Positions 5,664 to 12,834 of a stretch of DNA of 13,805 nt are shown here, in pieces. Every line of letters begins with the position of its first letter. Positions within the stretch are counted from its first letter, which is position 1. The notes beneath the pieces are model-generated. The model worked only from the letters and a program-made list of their open reading frames with translations. It did no database searches and was not told where the DNA came from. Origin of the DNA: Oscillospiraceae bacterium (GTDB lineage: Bacteria; Bacillota; Clostridia; Oscillospirales; Ruminococcaceae); assembly GCA_031281115.1 (NCBI GenBank), contig JAITFV010000275.1, forward strand, positions 1-13,805, in the 5' to 3' direction. Position numbers and translations under genes: made by a program.

Positions 5664-7781
5664 TTAAAACGCGAATCCGAGGTCATTCAGGATTAATCTG
5701 TAAAAACTCTCCCACTGCCCGGCAGACCAGTAATAAGACTCATCCCAGTCGTCAATATAATCAAACCAGTCGGCAGAGTGTATTGCGTCCATTACCTCGT
5801 TATAAATACCGGTCACGTCAAAGCCGTAATAACTTTCAATAGCCTCAAACCACTCGTACCAAAGGAAGAAAGCGCAATTGCCGAAATCATTAAGGATACT
5901 GTCCCAAATTCTGTCGTCCCAGATGTTGCCAAGCACTACTCTCCATCCTGCCTCGGTGGTGTTCAGTATATATGCAGCGTAGGCGTAATCCTCAGCCGAA
6001 TCCATCCAGTGAACATTGTCGCAACTATCGCAGACCTTGAGTTCATAACACGAACTGCACCAGCACCACTCGTCGCCGGAACACTCATCATCATAATTCC
6101 AGTTATAATCGTCATCCCAGTCATAGCAATCGTCACACCAGCACCATTCATCGCCCGTACACCAATCGTAATTATCCCAGTCCCATAAGTCGTAGCAATC
6201 GTCGCACCAGCACCATTCCTCGCCTGTACACCAATCGCCCCAATCCCTGTAGTCATCAAGATAATAATCCTGTACGAACAGTATGTCTGAACCGGTTGAG
6301 AAGAGCAGGTCTGCAATAAAGCCCATATCCAAATCCGCCGCCCAGCTCATTATATCCTCTCCAAAAGCCTCCATCGCCCGCCAGTCGTTCATGTCGATGG
6401 TGTTATTATCCGTCATAGGCGGTCTTGTTATACTTTTGCCGGTGTTTGCGTTTGTTGTAATATCAATATCAACAACCTTCGCCCGAAGCTCAATTCCGTA
6501 AATATTTCCTGCTACGGAAACGCCGATGCTTTGGCTGCTGCCGGTGACTGAAGAGCTTAAACCTATTTCGATATTCAAAGCTTCCTCAATGGGTATGCTG
6601 ATGTTTATGTCGCCGCTGAACATACCGTTATCGTAGAGCCTGAAGTCCTCATATTCAACCGTAAACGAGAAATCATCAACATTATCGCCCGAAATGCCGA
6701 ACCTGATTTGCCCGGTGCTGTAGTCTTTATCGGTTGCGCCTTCATCGCGGTATGTAATGATTGTGGTATTGCCCCGCCAATCGGTAGTAGAGAGCCTCGC
6801 GTTTTTTGCGTACTGCCCGTTTCTCTCTGTAATTGAGGAATAACTGAAAGCCATGCCGTCTACAATTATATCGCGCCTGATTACATCTTTACCGCTGATA
6901 TAAACCCGCATAGTCACGAACTCTTCGCCGTCGAAATCGGAAACATCAACTTCATATAATTCTTTGCGCATTTCTTCAATGGCTTCATCAAACGTCTGAT
7001 ACCATGCATAGTCAACGTAATAATGATTTTCCAAGTCGTAAATATTTCTGATGAAATCCATTAAAACTTTGCTTTCAAGGAACGCATCGAAGCCCGCGAC
7101 TGCAATTTCATATAGGAACGCTTCGTCTATAATCACTTCAAAAACATCTGCGTTTCTGCTCAGCTCGCCTACGAAAACTTCTTCGCTCCAGGCGGGCTCC
7201 AAGTCTGCGGTAAGCTCAAAATACCTGTCGAGTACTGCGTCCCCGATTTTCTTTAACTCTTTTAACATCTCGTCGTAATCAATATCGAAGTTAAAGTTTT
7301 CCATACCGGTTGCGCCGAAAACTTCGTTTAAAAGTATGTAGTATTCGGAGATTCCCGGGAGATGCATAATCATTTCGCTTCCGAGCTGCCAGTATTCAAA
7401 GGACGCATTGATTCCGAGCAGCTCCGCGCCGAGCATCGCGTAAATATCAGAACCGTCAACAATTGCCTCGTAGTTAAACGTCATGCTCCCGAACTCCGAC
7501 AAGTCCGGGATTCCCGGAATCGGCAGGTTTGCGAGGTCGCTTGAAGGCGTGATTGTTATGCTTCCCGATTCCGCGGCGGAAGTCGATGTGTTAAGCCACG
7601 GCGAAAAGCTTGAAAACAGCGCATTCAGCGCGTTGCGCTCTGCTCTCTCGTAAGAAGATGCGTTATTTCCCAAGAAGAACAGCAGTGCTGCCGTTACCAT
7701 TCCCGCCAAGAGCGCGCAAACGAGAATAATTATAACCGGCGCTTTACTTTTTTTAACTATTGCAAAATTATTATTTTCCAT
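5664..7781 (-). CDS. Membrane-anchored protein with Cys-Trp-Asp repeats
   Basis: A 705-residue protein that I do not recognise. A single hydrophobic segment at about residues 13-38 follows a short Lys-containing tail, so it is probably a signal anchor with the rest outside the cell. Residues 45-500 look like a large, mostly acidic beta-rich region of unknown family. Residues 518-578 hold three repeats of the pattern C-x5-C-W-C-x2-C: cysteines 518/524/526/529, 541/547/549/552 and 567/573/575/578, each with GEEW or GDEW before the second cysteine and a Tyr after the last, joined by Asp, Trp and Tyr-rich spacers. A final CDSC is at 584-587. The C-terminal 115 residues are Trp, Tyr and Asp-rich. 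Four close cysteines per unit suggest metal binding or disulfide-linked modules. GGAGG lies 6 bases before the ATG, and a good promoter lies 35 bases before that. Confidence 0.85.
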   Translation of the reverse strand: MENNNFAIVKKSKAPVIIILVCALLAGMVTAALLFFLGNNASSYERAERNALNALFSSFSPWLNTSTSAAESGSITITPSSDLANLPIPGIPDLSEFGSMTFNYEAIVDGSDIYAMLGAELLGINASFEYWQLGSEMIMHLPGISEYYILLNEVFGATGMENFNFDIDYDEMLKELKKIGDAVLDRYFELTADLEPAWSEEVFVGELSRNADVFEVIIDEAFLYEIAVAGFDAFLESKVLMDFIRNIYDLENHYYVDYAWYQTFDEAIEEMRKELYEVDVSDFDGEEFVTMRVYISGKDVIRRDIIVDGMAFSYSSITERNGQYAKNARLSTTDWRGNTTIITYRDEGATDKDYSTGQIRFGISGDNVDDFSFTVEYEDFRLYDNGMFSGDINISIPIEEALNIEIGLSSSVTGSSQSIGVSVAGNIYGIELRAKVVDIDITTNANTGKSITRPPMTDNNTIDMNDWRAMEAFGEDIMSWAADLDMGFIADLLFSTGSDILFVQDYYLDDYRDWGDWCTGEEWCWCDDCYDLWDWDNYDWCTGDEWCWCDDCYDWDDDYNWNYDDECSGDEWCWCSSCYELKVCDSCDNVHWMDSAEDYAYAAYILNTTEAGWRVVLGNIWDDRIWDSILNDFGNCAFFLWYEWFEAIESYYGFDVTGIYNEVMDAIHSADWFDYIDDWDESYYWSAGQWESFYRLILNDLGFAF
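6021..6230 (-). repeat. Tandem repeats coding the Cys-Trp modules
   Basis: Three in-frame units of 69-78 bp encode C-(T/S)-G-(E/D)-E-W-C-W-C-x-x-C-Y. The first two are close copies at DNA level and the third is diverged (SS replaces DD and Glu replaces the Trp before the first Cys). A partial fourth unit retains only CDSC. The different spacing (23, then 26 residues) shows that the linkers vary while the cysteine core is kept. Confidence 0.85.
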
Positions 7782-7822
7782 GATTACCTCCGGAATTGTT
7801 TTATATTTTTACGTACAGAATC

Positions 7823-7851
7823 AGTATAACATATTTTATTAGTAAAATCAA
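7823..7851 (-). promoter_or_regulatory. Promoter of the 705-residue protein gene
   Basis: On the minus strand TTGATT (7851-7846) and TATACT (7828-7823) are 17 bases apart, with a TG just before the -10 box. The -35 hexamer overlaps the metH stop codon (7848-7850). Transcription should begin near 7816. No intrinsic terminator is seen between metH and this promoter, so some readthrough from the met operon is likely. Confidence 0.8.
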
Positions 7852-10391
7852 GGGTTTTTGGCAAAAACTTCACCCGCTATATTCACGGCGCTTTTTGCGT
7901 CTTTCCCGTAGAAATCTGCGCCCGCTTTTTTCGCCCAGTCCTCGGTTACAACCGCGCCGCCGACCATGATTTTGCAGTCTGTTGCAGATTTTACGAGTCT
8001 TGCGGTTTCCTCCATAGCGGGGAGCGTGGGCGTCATTAATGCGGATAACCCCACAAGTTTCACGCCTTGCCGCTTGACTTCTTCCAAAATCACCGAAGAA
8101 TCAACATCTCTGCCCAAGTCCACCACGCTGTAACCGTAGCTTTCGAGCAGCGTACGAACTATGTTTTTGCCGATATCGTGAATGTCGCCTTTTACAGTAG
8201 CTAATATAATTTTGTTGGCGGATTCATGCGGCGTGTCGAGGGTGTCGCGCCCTACGCGGGTTTTCACGATTTCAAAGCAAGCGGCGGCAGTTTCGGCAGA
8301 CAGCATTAACTGCGGCAGGAAGATTTTTCCTGTTTCAAACAATTCACCTGCCTTGTCAAGCGCAGGGATTAACTGCGTGTTTATGATTTCAAGCGGAGCA
8401 GTCCCGGTTAAAAGTTTTTTCGTGATTTCAACAGCTTCTGCTTTTAAGCCGTTCAGCACAGCGTAATGCAAGGACGTGCATTGCGCATCTGCCGTGTTTT
8501 CCGTGCGCCCCCCTGCAGAACCAACATATTCCGCCGCGTTTTTATCATGCCCCGCAAGCACGTTAAAAGCCCTGAAAGTATCAAGCATATCTTTTTCATT
8601 GGGGTTCATAATCGGCAAGTCAAGCCCGCTCTGAAGTGCGAGCGCGAGGAAAGTCCGGTTGATTATACCGCGCTCCGGCAAACCGAACGAAACATTTGAC
8701 ACACCGAGAACAGTTTTAAGTCCGAGCTTTTCTTTAACGAGCGCGACGGCTTTCAAAGTTTCAAGCGCGCTTTCCTGTTCCGCGCTTGCGGTTAAAGTAA
8801 GGCAGTCAATGAAAACATCTTCGCGTTTAATCCCGAGTTCAAGGGCGCGGTTCAGGATTTTTTCGGCGAGAGCAAGCCTTTCTTCCGCTTTTTTGGGGAT
8901 TCCCGATTTGTCCAAAGTAAGCCCCACCACCGCCGCGCCGTATTTTTTCACGAGCGGCAGAATCGCTTCAAGGCTTTCTTCCTCGGCGTTCACCGAGTTT
9001 ACAATCGGCTTGCCGTTAGTGACGCGGAGCGCGGCCTCTAAAGCCGCAGGATTTGCGCTGTCAAGCTGCAGCGGTATTCCCGTGATTCCCTGCACGGCTT
9101 TGACGACTTTCGGAAGCATAACGACCTCGTCAATTCCCGCCGCGCCAACGTTTATATCAAGAATGTCTGCACCTGCATTGATTTGCTCTGCCGCTTGCTT
9201 TAATATATAACCCATGTCGTTGTCAAGCAGTGCTTGCTTCATTAATTTTTTGCCTGTGGGGTTTATGCGTTCGCCTATGATTCGGGGGCGGTTAATAATT
9301 ACAGACTGCGAGTAACCGCAAACCGTAGGGTGCGGCGCCCTCGACGCACCGGTAATTTGCGACGCGCCCGACGTACCGGTAATTTGCGGCGCCCTCGACG
9401 TACCGGTAATTTGCGGCGTGCCCGACGTACCGGTAATTTGCGGCACCCCCGACGCACCGGTAATTTGCGGCGCCCTCGATGTATCGGTAATTTGCGGCGC
9501 CTTCAACGCACCGGTAATTTGCGGCGTGCCGGGGGCGTCACGCCCTACGAGTTGCCGTATAAACTCAGGCGCAGTCCCGCAGCAGCCGCCTAAAATTTTC
9601 ACGCCGAGCCTTGCAAATTCCGCCATTGTTTCTGCGAATTCCTGCGCTGAAAGTTTAAACTCCCCTGTTTCGGGGCAGGGCAAGCCCGCGTTGGGTTTTA
9701 CCATAACAGGCAAACTTGTGCAGTTAAGCAGTTCACGCACAAGCGGTTTCAGCTCAACGGGCCCAAGCGAGCAGTTAATGCCGAGCGCATCTGCGCCGAG
9801 CCCTTCGAGCGTTGCCGCCATGCATGCAGCCGGCGTCCCCGTGAAAGTACGCCCGTTCTGCTCAAAAGTCATTGAACAAATTACAGGCAGATTCGTGTTT
9901 TCTTTTAAAGCCAGCAGCGCGGCCTTCGTTTCGTACAAGTCCGTCATGGTTTCTAAAATTACCAAATCCGCGCCGTGTTTTTCGCCTGCCAGCATTATTT
10001 CCTTGTAAATATCATACGCCTGCTCAAACGATAGTGTCCCTGCCGGCTCAAGAAGCTGACCGAGTGTGGTAACGTCAAGCGCGGTTAATGCGCCTGTTCC
10101 GTCTAATGCTTCGCGGGTGAGCGCAAGCGCTTGCTTTATTTCCGCGTCAACATCGGTTACGTTAAAACGATTAATGCTGAACGTATTCGCACAGACAAAA
10201 TCAGAACCCGCTTCAGCGTATGAACGCGCCACCTGTTTGACAATTTCGGGGTTTGAAAAATTCAGCAAGTGCGGCGGCGAGTCACCGCTGACAGTATTTT
10301 CATCAATTTTCTGAAGTTTCTGCAATTCTGTACCCTGCGCGCCGTCTGCGAAAATAAGCCTGTTTGATTTTAACATTTCGATGAATTTCAT
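7848..10391 (-). CDS. metH: Cobalamin-dependent methionine synthase, lacking the reactivation domain
   Basis: MetH transfers a methyl group from methyltetrahydrofolate through cobalamin to homocysteine. The 847-residue protein has the homocysteine domain (about 1-280; zinc ligands Cys207, Cys270, Cys271 in INCSLGP and GGCCGT), the pterin domain (about 366-615; IGERINPTG, DINVGAAG), the four-helix cap (about 640-710) and the B12 domain (about 726-847; D736-x-H738-x2-G741, where the His is the cobalt ligand). The C-terminal AdoMet-binding reactivation domain of long MetH is absent and is supplied by the next gene. Residues 282-357 form an unusual linker with seven 9-residue PQITGTSGA-like repeats, and residues 713-721 (VGRDTLDTP) in the cap-B12 linker derive from the same DNA element. 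The ATG at 10391 overlaps the upstream gene by ATGA, with AGGGGG 9 bases before it. Confidence 0.96.
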   Translation of the reverse strand: MKFIEMLKSNRLIFADGAQGTELQKLQKIDENTVSGDSPPHLLNFSNPEIVKQVARSYAEAGSDFVCANTFSINRFNVTDVDAEIKQALALTREALDGTGALTALDVTTLGQLLEPAGTLSFEQAYDIYKEIMLAGEKHGADLVILETMTDLYETKAALLALKENTNLPVICSMTFEQNGRTFTGTPAACMAATLEGLGADALGINCSLGPVELKPLVRELLNCTSLPVMVKPNAGLPCPETGEFKLSAQEFAETMAEFARLGVKILGGCCGTAPEFIRQLVGRDAPGTPQITGALKAPQITDTSRAPQITGASGVPQITGTSGTPQITGTSRAPQITGTSGASQITGASRAPHPTVCGYSQSVIINRPRIIGERINPTGKKLMKQALLDNDMGYILKQAAEQINAGADILDINVGAAGIDEVVMLPKVVKAVQGITGIPLQLDSANPAALEAALRVTNGKPIVNSVNAEEESLEAILPLVKKYGAAVVGLTLDKSGIPKKAEERLALAEKILNRALELGIKREDVFIDCLTLTASAEQESALETLKAVALVKEKLGLKTVLGVSNVSFGLPERGIINRTFLALALQSGLDLPIMNPNEKDMLDTFRAFNVLAGHDKNAAEYVGSAGGRTENTADAQCTSLHYAVLNGLKAEAVEITKKLLTGTAPLEIINTQLIPALDKAGELFETGKIFLPQLMLSAETAAACFEIVKTRVGRDTLDTPHESANKIILATVKGDIHDIGKNIVRTLLESYGYSVVDLGRDVDSSVILEEVKRQGVKLVGLSALMTPTLPAMEETARLVKSATDCKIMVGGAVVTEDWAKKAGADFYGKDAKSAVNIAGEVFAKNP
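8229..8255 (-). repeat. In-frame hairpin repeat copy in the metH cap-B12 linker
   Basis: This 27-bp copy matches the one at 9522-9548 at 23 of 27 positions, all four differences being transitions, and lies in the same orientation and reading frame. It encodes VGRDTLDTP (residues 713-721) where the other copy encodes VGRDAPGTP (282-290). The stem is GGCGCG/CACGCC with one mismatched pair. Confidence 0.8.
9325..9548 (-). repeat. Hairpin-bounded 27-bp tandem repeats inside metH
   Basis: A seven-unit array of 27-bp units, each with CCGGTAATTTGCG or a close variant (starting at 9349, 9376, 9403, 9430, 9457, 9484 and 9511), is bounded by inverted 27-bp hairpin motifs at 9325-9351 (plus) and 9522-9548 (minus). 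The right copy differs from the intergenic copy at 147-173 at one base in 27. The unit length is a multiple of three, so the frame is kept. It is translated as (P/S)QIT(G/D)xSxx repeats. Confidence 0.92.
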
Positions 10392-10921
10392 TTTCGTTTT
10401 CCCCCTACAACTGCCGTAACAGATTTACGCGGAATCAGCAAGCCCGATTCATTTACGTACAGCCCGATTTTCTTTCGCGCATTTAAAATACCGAGAAGCG
10501 CGCTCTGCACTTCAAGCGGAAAGTCACCGTAGCCGGGGCTGAAGCGGGCGGTGATTTGTTTATATTTCTTTTTTATTTCTTCTTCGGCATTATCGCAGAG
10601 CTGTTCAATCGCCGCGCTCGCAAGCGCGTCAAGCACGACTGCTCCCGCCATGTCGGCGGCTTCGGTTTGACGAATCAGCTCATCAACTTGCAAGCCCAAT
10701 GTCGCGGCTAAAATTATAATCTCGTTGCAGTTTTCGAGGTGGTTTTTGATGTCGTTGCCGCGTAGGTACTCCCGCCCTACGGCGCAGGCTTCCCAAATGC
10801 AGCGCGGAGTGATTTTTTCGAGCAAAAGCGGTTCGTATTTATCAAGCAGTTCTTTCATTTGCGGCGACGGCGCACCGCGCACACCAAGAAAATGAAGCGC
10901 GAGTTTACGGTCAATTGTCAC
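10388..10921 (-). CDS. Stand-alone methionine synthase reactivation protein
   Basis: A 177-residue homologue of the C-terminal AdoMet-binding activation domain of MetH, made as a separate protein as in many Clostridia. It is expected to supply S-adenosylmethionine for reductive methylation of cobalamin that has gone to the inactive Co(II) state. Family features seen are the N-terminal ALHFLGVRG, the central GNDIKNHLENCNEIIILAAT and the C-terminal ARFSPGYGDFPLEVQ with the RxSPGY AdoMet motif. The start is GTG at 10921, overlapping the metF stop as GTGA, with GAGGT 7 bases upstream; its own stop overlaps metH as ATGA. The stretch between PRCIWEA and GNDI (AVGREYLR) seems shorter than I expect for the family, and its DNA begins with GTAGGGCG like the hairpin repeats. 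That comparison is from memory and uncertain. Confidence 0.92.
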   Translation of the reverse strand: MTIDRKLALHFLGVRGAPSPQMKELLDKYEPLLLEKITPRCIWEACAVGREYLRGNDIKNHLENCNEIIILAATLGLQVDELIRQTEAADMAGAVVLDALASAAIEQLCDNAEEEIKKKYKQITARFSPGYGDFPLEVQSALLGILNARKKIGLYVNESGLLIPRKSVTAVVGGKRK

Positions 10922-11799
10922 AGCAGCGACCTCACGCTCTCGGTAATTTTCCGCGCCACCGCGGGTTTATTCATCGTGTAAAGATGAATCCCGTCTACGC
11001 CGCTGCTTATTAAATCTATGATTTGGTCAATCGCGTAGGCGATTCCTGCGTCGGCTAAGGCTTCGGGGCGGTCCTCAAACCTTGAGAAAGTCTGCGTAAA
11101 CTTCGCAGGCAGGCTCGCCCCCGAAAGCATAATCATGCGCTCAAACTGCCGCTTATTCGTCACCGGCATAATCCCTGCCGACACAGGCACGGTTATATCC
11201 GCGAGGCGCAGCCGCTCTTTAAATTCGTAGAACTTAGAGTTATCGAAAAACATCTGCGAAACAAGGAAATCCGCGCCCGCATCGACTTTTTTCTTCAGAT
11301 TCAACACGTCTGAAATCATGTCTTCCGACTCGGGGTGTCCCTCCGGGCAGCAGGCTCCCGCCACGCAAAACTCCAAACCCTGCACGTTTATAAATCTCAC
11401 CAAATCGGACGCATAGCTGAATTCTTTTACGAGAGGAACGCCCGATTCCACCTCCGCCGCAGGGCGGTCGCCGCGCAGTGCAAGAATATTTTCAATTTTA
11501 TGCCCGGTTAAGTCTTTTAGGAGAGCGCGAATATCGCCGGCGGTTGAATTCAGGCAGGTGAGGTGCGCGCAGGTTTCAATCCCGAGCTTGTTTTTCACGT
11601 GGGAGGCGAGCAGGGTTGTTGACTCCTTCGCGCCGCCGGTGCCGCCTGCGCTGTAGGTCACACTGATGAAAGCGGGGTTCAGGTCTGCCATCTCTTCAAG
11701 CGCGTTGTAAACAGTTTCAACAGGGCTGTCTTTTTTCGGCGGGAAAACCTCAAACGAAAAAACAGTTTTGCTTTTATTGAATAATTGTGATATTTTCAT
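10918..11799 (-). CDS. metF: 5,10-methylenetetrahydrofolate reductase
   Basis: MetF reduces 5,10-methylene-THF to 5-methyl-THF, the methyl donor for MetH, using FAD. The 293-residue product is of normal length for the bacterial catalytic TIM barrel. Visible motifs are SFEVFPPK near the N-terminus with its catalytic glutamate, TYSAGGTG, the flavin-binding LALRGDRP, SQMFFD and the terminal GIHLYTMN. The start at 11799 (MKISQLF) is chosen because AAAGGA at 11810-11815 lies 10 bases upstream; a GTG at 11850 would add 17 Lys and Asn-rich residues without homology. It is the first gene of the met operon, with overlapping junctions downstream. No SAM or cobalamin riboswitch and no convincing promoter are seen in the 51 bases before it, so transcription may enter from the AT-rich gene upstream. 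Confidence 0.95.
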   Translation of the reverse strand: MKISQLFNKSKTVFSFEVFPPKKDSPVETVYNALEEMADLNPAFISVTYSAGGTGGAKESTTLLASHVKNKLGIETCAHLTCLNSTAGDIRALLKDLTGHKIENILALRGDRPAAEVESGVPLVKEFSYASDLVRFINVQGLEFCVAGACCPEGHPESEDMISDVLNLKKKVDAGADFLVSQMFFDNSKFYEFKERLRLADITVPVSAGIMPVTNKRQFERMIMLSGASLPAKFTQTFSRFEDRPEALADAGIAYAIDQIIDLISSGVDGIHLYTMNKPAVARKITESVRSLL

Positions 11800-11850
11800 A
11801 ATTTTTACGTCCTTTCCCATGTTGTTAATTACTTGATTTTTATTTTTCAC

Positions 11851-12003
11851 TTACAGATTAAATCCATAAGATTTTAACATCGCAGTGTTTATCGCTTTTC
11901 TTCGTTCTAACTCCTTCATACATTTTTTATACAATTCGGAATTGTTAAAAATATTATTTATTTGAGTTATTATTTTAGTTTTATTTTCTTCAGCTTCTTT
12001 ACT
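11851..12003 (-). other. Minus-one frame C-terminal extension of the DUF4304-like gene
   Basis: Directly after the A7 run at 12003-12009 the -1 frame stays open for 50 codons and ends with TAA at 11851-11853. It reads SKEAEENKTKIITQ, then INNIFNNSELYKKC and MKELERRKAINTAMLKSYGFNL in turn, a balanced helical sequence. The annotated frame instead gives only a lysine-rich tail of 10 residues and two stops. This is either the real C-terminus reached by frameshifting, or the remainder after a one-base deletion in a longer gene of 266 codons. Confidence 0.7.
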
Positions 12004-12650
12004 TTTTTTATAAAATCATCTCCTGTATAACCAGGAAGTCCTTTCTTAAGTTCAAATTTAATATGGGACCATTCAAATTCATTTTTCATTAAATCATTAT
12101 AATTATTTGTTTTCAAATATAAAGGCTCTGGATTAAATCTGTTTTTTTCTTCGTTATATACAAGACACATAGATTGACCTATTTTATAAAAATATTCTAT
12201 ACATGAATCAATGTCAACCACCTTATCAAATATCGGTAATATAATATCCTTTGTATCACTTAATGAAATTTTAACTGCATTTACTATTGATTCATTATCG
12301 TCTGGATTATAATTAGATATACGTACTATGCTATCATAAAACCCCTTATCATAATCAAGAAGATTCAACCTTATATAGTGCGAAGAAATATTTTTAAGCC
12401 AACTATTGTTGTACAGAGGATTGATTTTAAAATCAATTTGATAATTATACACTGTTGCAATTCCACATAAAATCGAATACGCTTTAGAATTAGAAATGCC
12501 TGTTATTTCACTTCGATATGCAATAACATGAATAATTTCATCACCAATCAATCTTACGAAATAAGGATGCTTACCTTTGAGCTTTTTGAATCCGATGGGG
12601 GCGAGAGCTTCGCCGAAGACATCGAGGAAAACTTTGCTTAGTGTTGGCAT
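11970..12650 (-). CDS. DUF4304-like protein, possibly frameshifted at its 3' end
   Basis: A 226-residue cytosolic protein as read in one frame. The N-terminus (MPTLSKVFLDVFGEALAPIG, then FKKLKGKHPYFVRL) resembles DUF4304 proteins, a family of unknown function found in accessory regions; this is recognition of style and not a confirmed hit. The start at 12650 is chosen because AAAGGAG lies 7 bases upstream; a longer reading would run through an inserted fold-back element. At 12003-12009 the codons ATA AAA AAA form an in-phase A-AAA-AAA slippery heptamer. In frame 0 only 10 Lys-rich residues follow; a -1 shift gives 50 more plausible residues and a 266-residue protein. The gene is far more AT-rich than the met genes next to it, suggesting acquisition. 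It lies upstream of metF on the same strand. Confidence 0.65.
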   Translation of the reverse strand: MPTLSKVFLDVFGEALAPIGFKKLKGKHPYFVRLIGDEIIHVIAYRSEITGISNSKAYSILCGIATVYNYQIDFKINPLYNNSWLKNISSHYIRLNLLDYDKGFYDSIVRISNYNPDDNESIVNAVKISLSDTKDIILPIFDKVVDIDSCIEYFYKIGQSMCLVYNEEKNRFNPEPLYLKTNNYNDLMKNEFEWSHIKFELKKGLPGYTGDDFIKKVKKLKKIKLK

Positions 12651-12679
12651 GAGAGAACTCCTTTCAGTTTTTTCTTCAT

Positions 12680-12819
12680 TAGACTTCTTGCGTAACTCGT
12701 TTGCGGTAGAGTTTTCGGCAAATTTTCCGCCCTGCTTCGTTAAAATTTTTCGCAAGGCACGAAGCATGACGAAAAATTTACTCGAAAATACACTCACTCA
12801 GAGTTACGCAAGAAATCTA
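12680..12819. mobile_element. 136-bp TA-flanked fold-back element (MITE-like)
   Basis: Terminal inverted repeats GACTTCTTGCGTAACTC (12682-12698) and the complement of GATTTCTTGCGTAACTC (12801-12817) match at 16 of 17 bases and are flanked on both sides by TA (12680-12681 and 12818-12819), as expected for Tc1/mariner or IS630-type insertion. The whole element folds: two arms of exactly 59 bases, ending in TGCTTCGT and ACGAAGCA, surround an 18-base centre. It codes for nothing convincing and would need a transposase in trans. It sits between the stop of the surface protein gene and the start of the DUF4304-like gene. Confidence 0.8.
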
Positions 12820-12834
12820 TTGTGAATATCTGAT

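Noticed and set aside
5778..6188. Plus-strand open frame opposite the Cys-Trp repeats
   Set aside because: Its hydrophobic, valine and isoleucine-rich content mirrors the minus-strand Asp codons; there is no start signal.
9330..9593. Arg-rich plus-strand reading frame (RRTGNLRR repeats)
   Set aside because: It is the complement of the metH linker repeats; it has no ribosome binding site, and metH is certain on the other strand.
11800..11850. SAM riboswitch or own promoter before metF
   Set aside because: Only 51 bases separate it from the upstream reading frame; no aptamer-like stems or good -35/-10 pair are visible.
12651..12797. Longer N-terminus for the DUF4304-like protein
   Set aside because: These codons lie almost wholly within the fold-back element, and the ribosome binding site is at the inner start, 12650.
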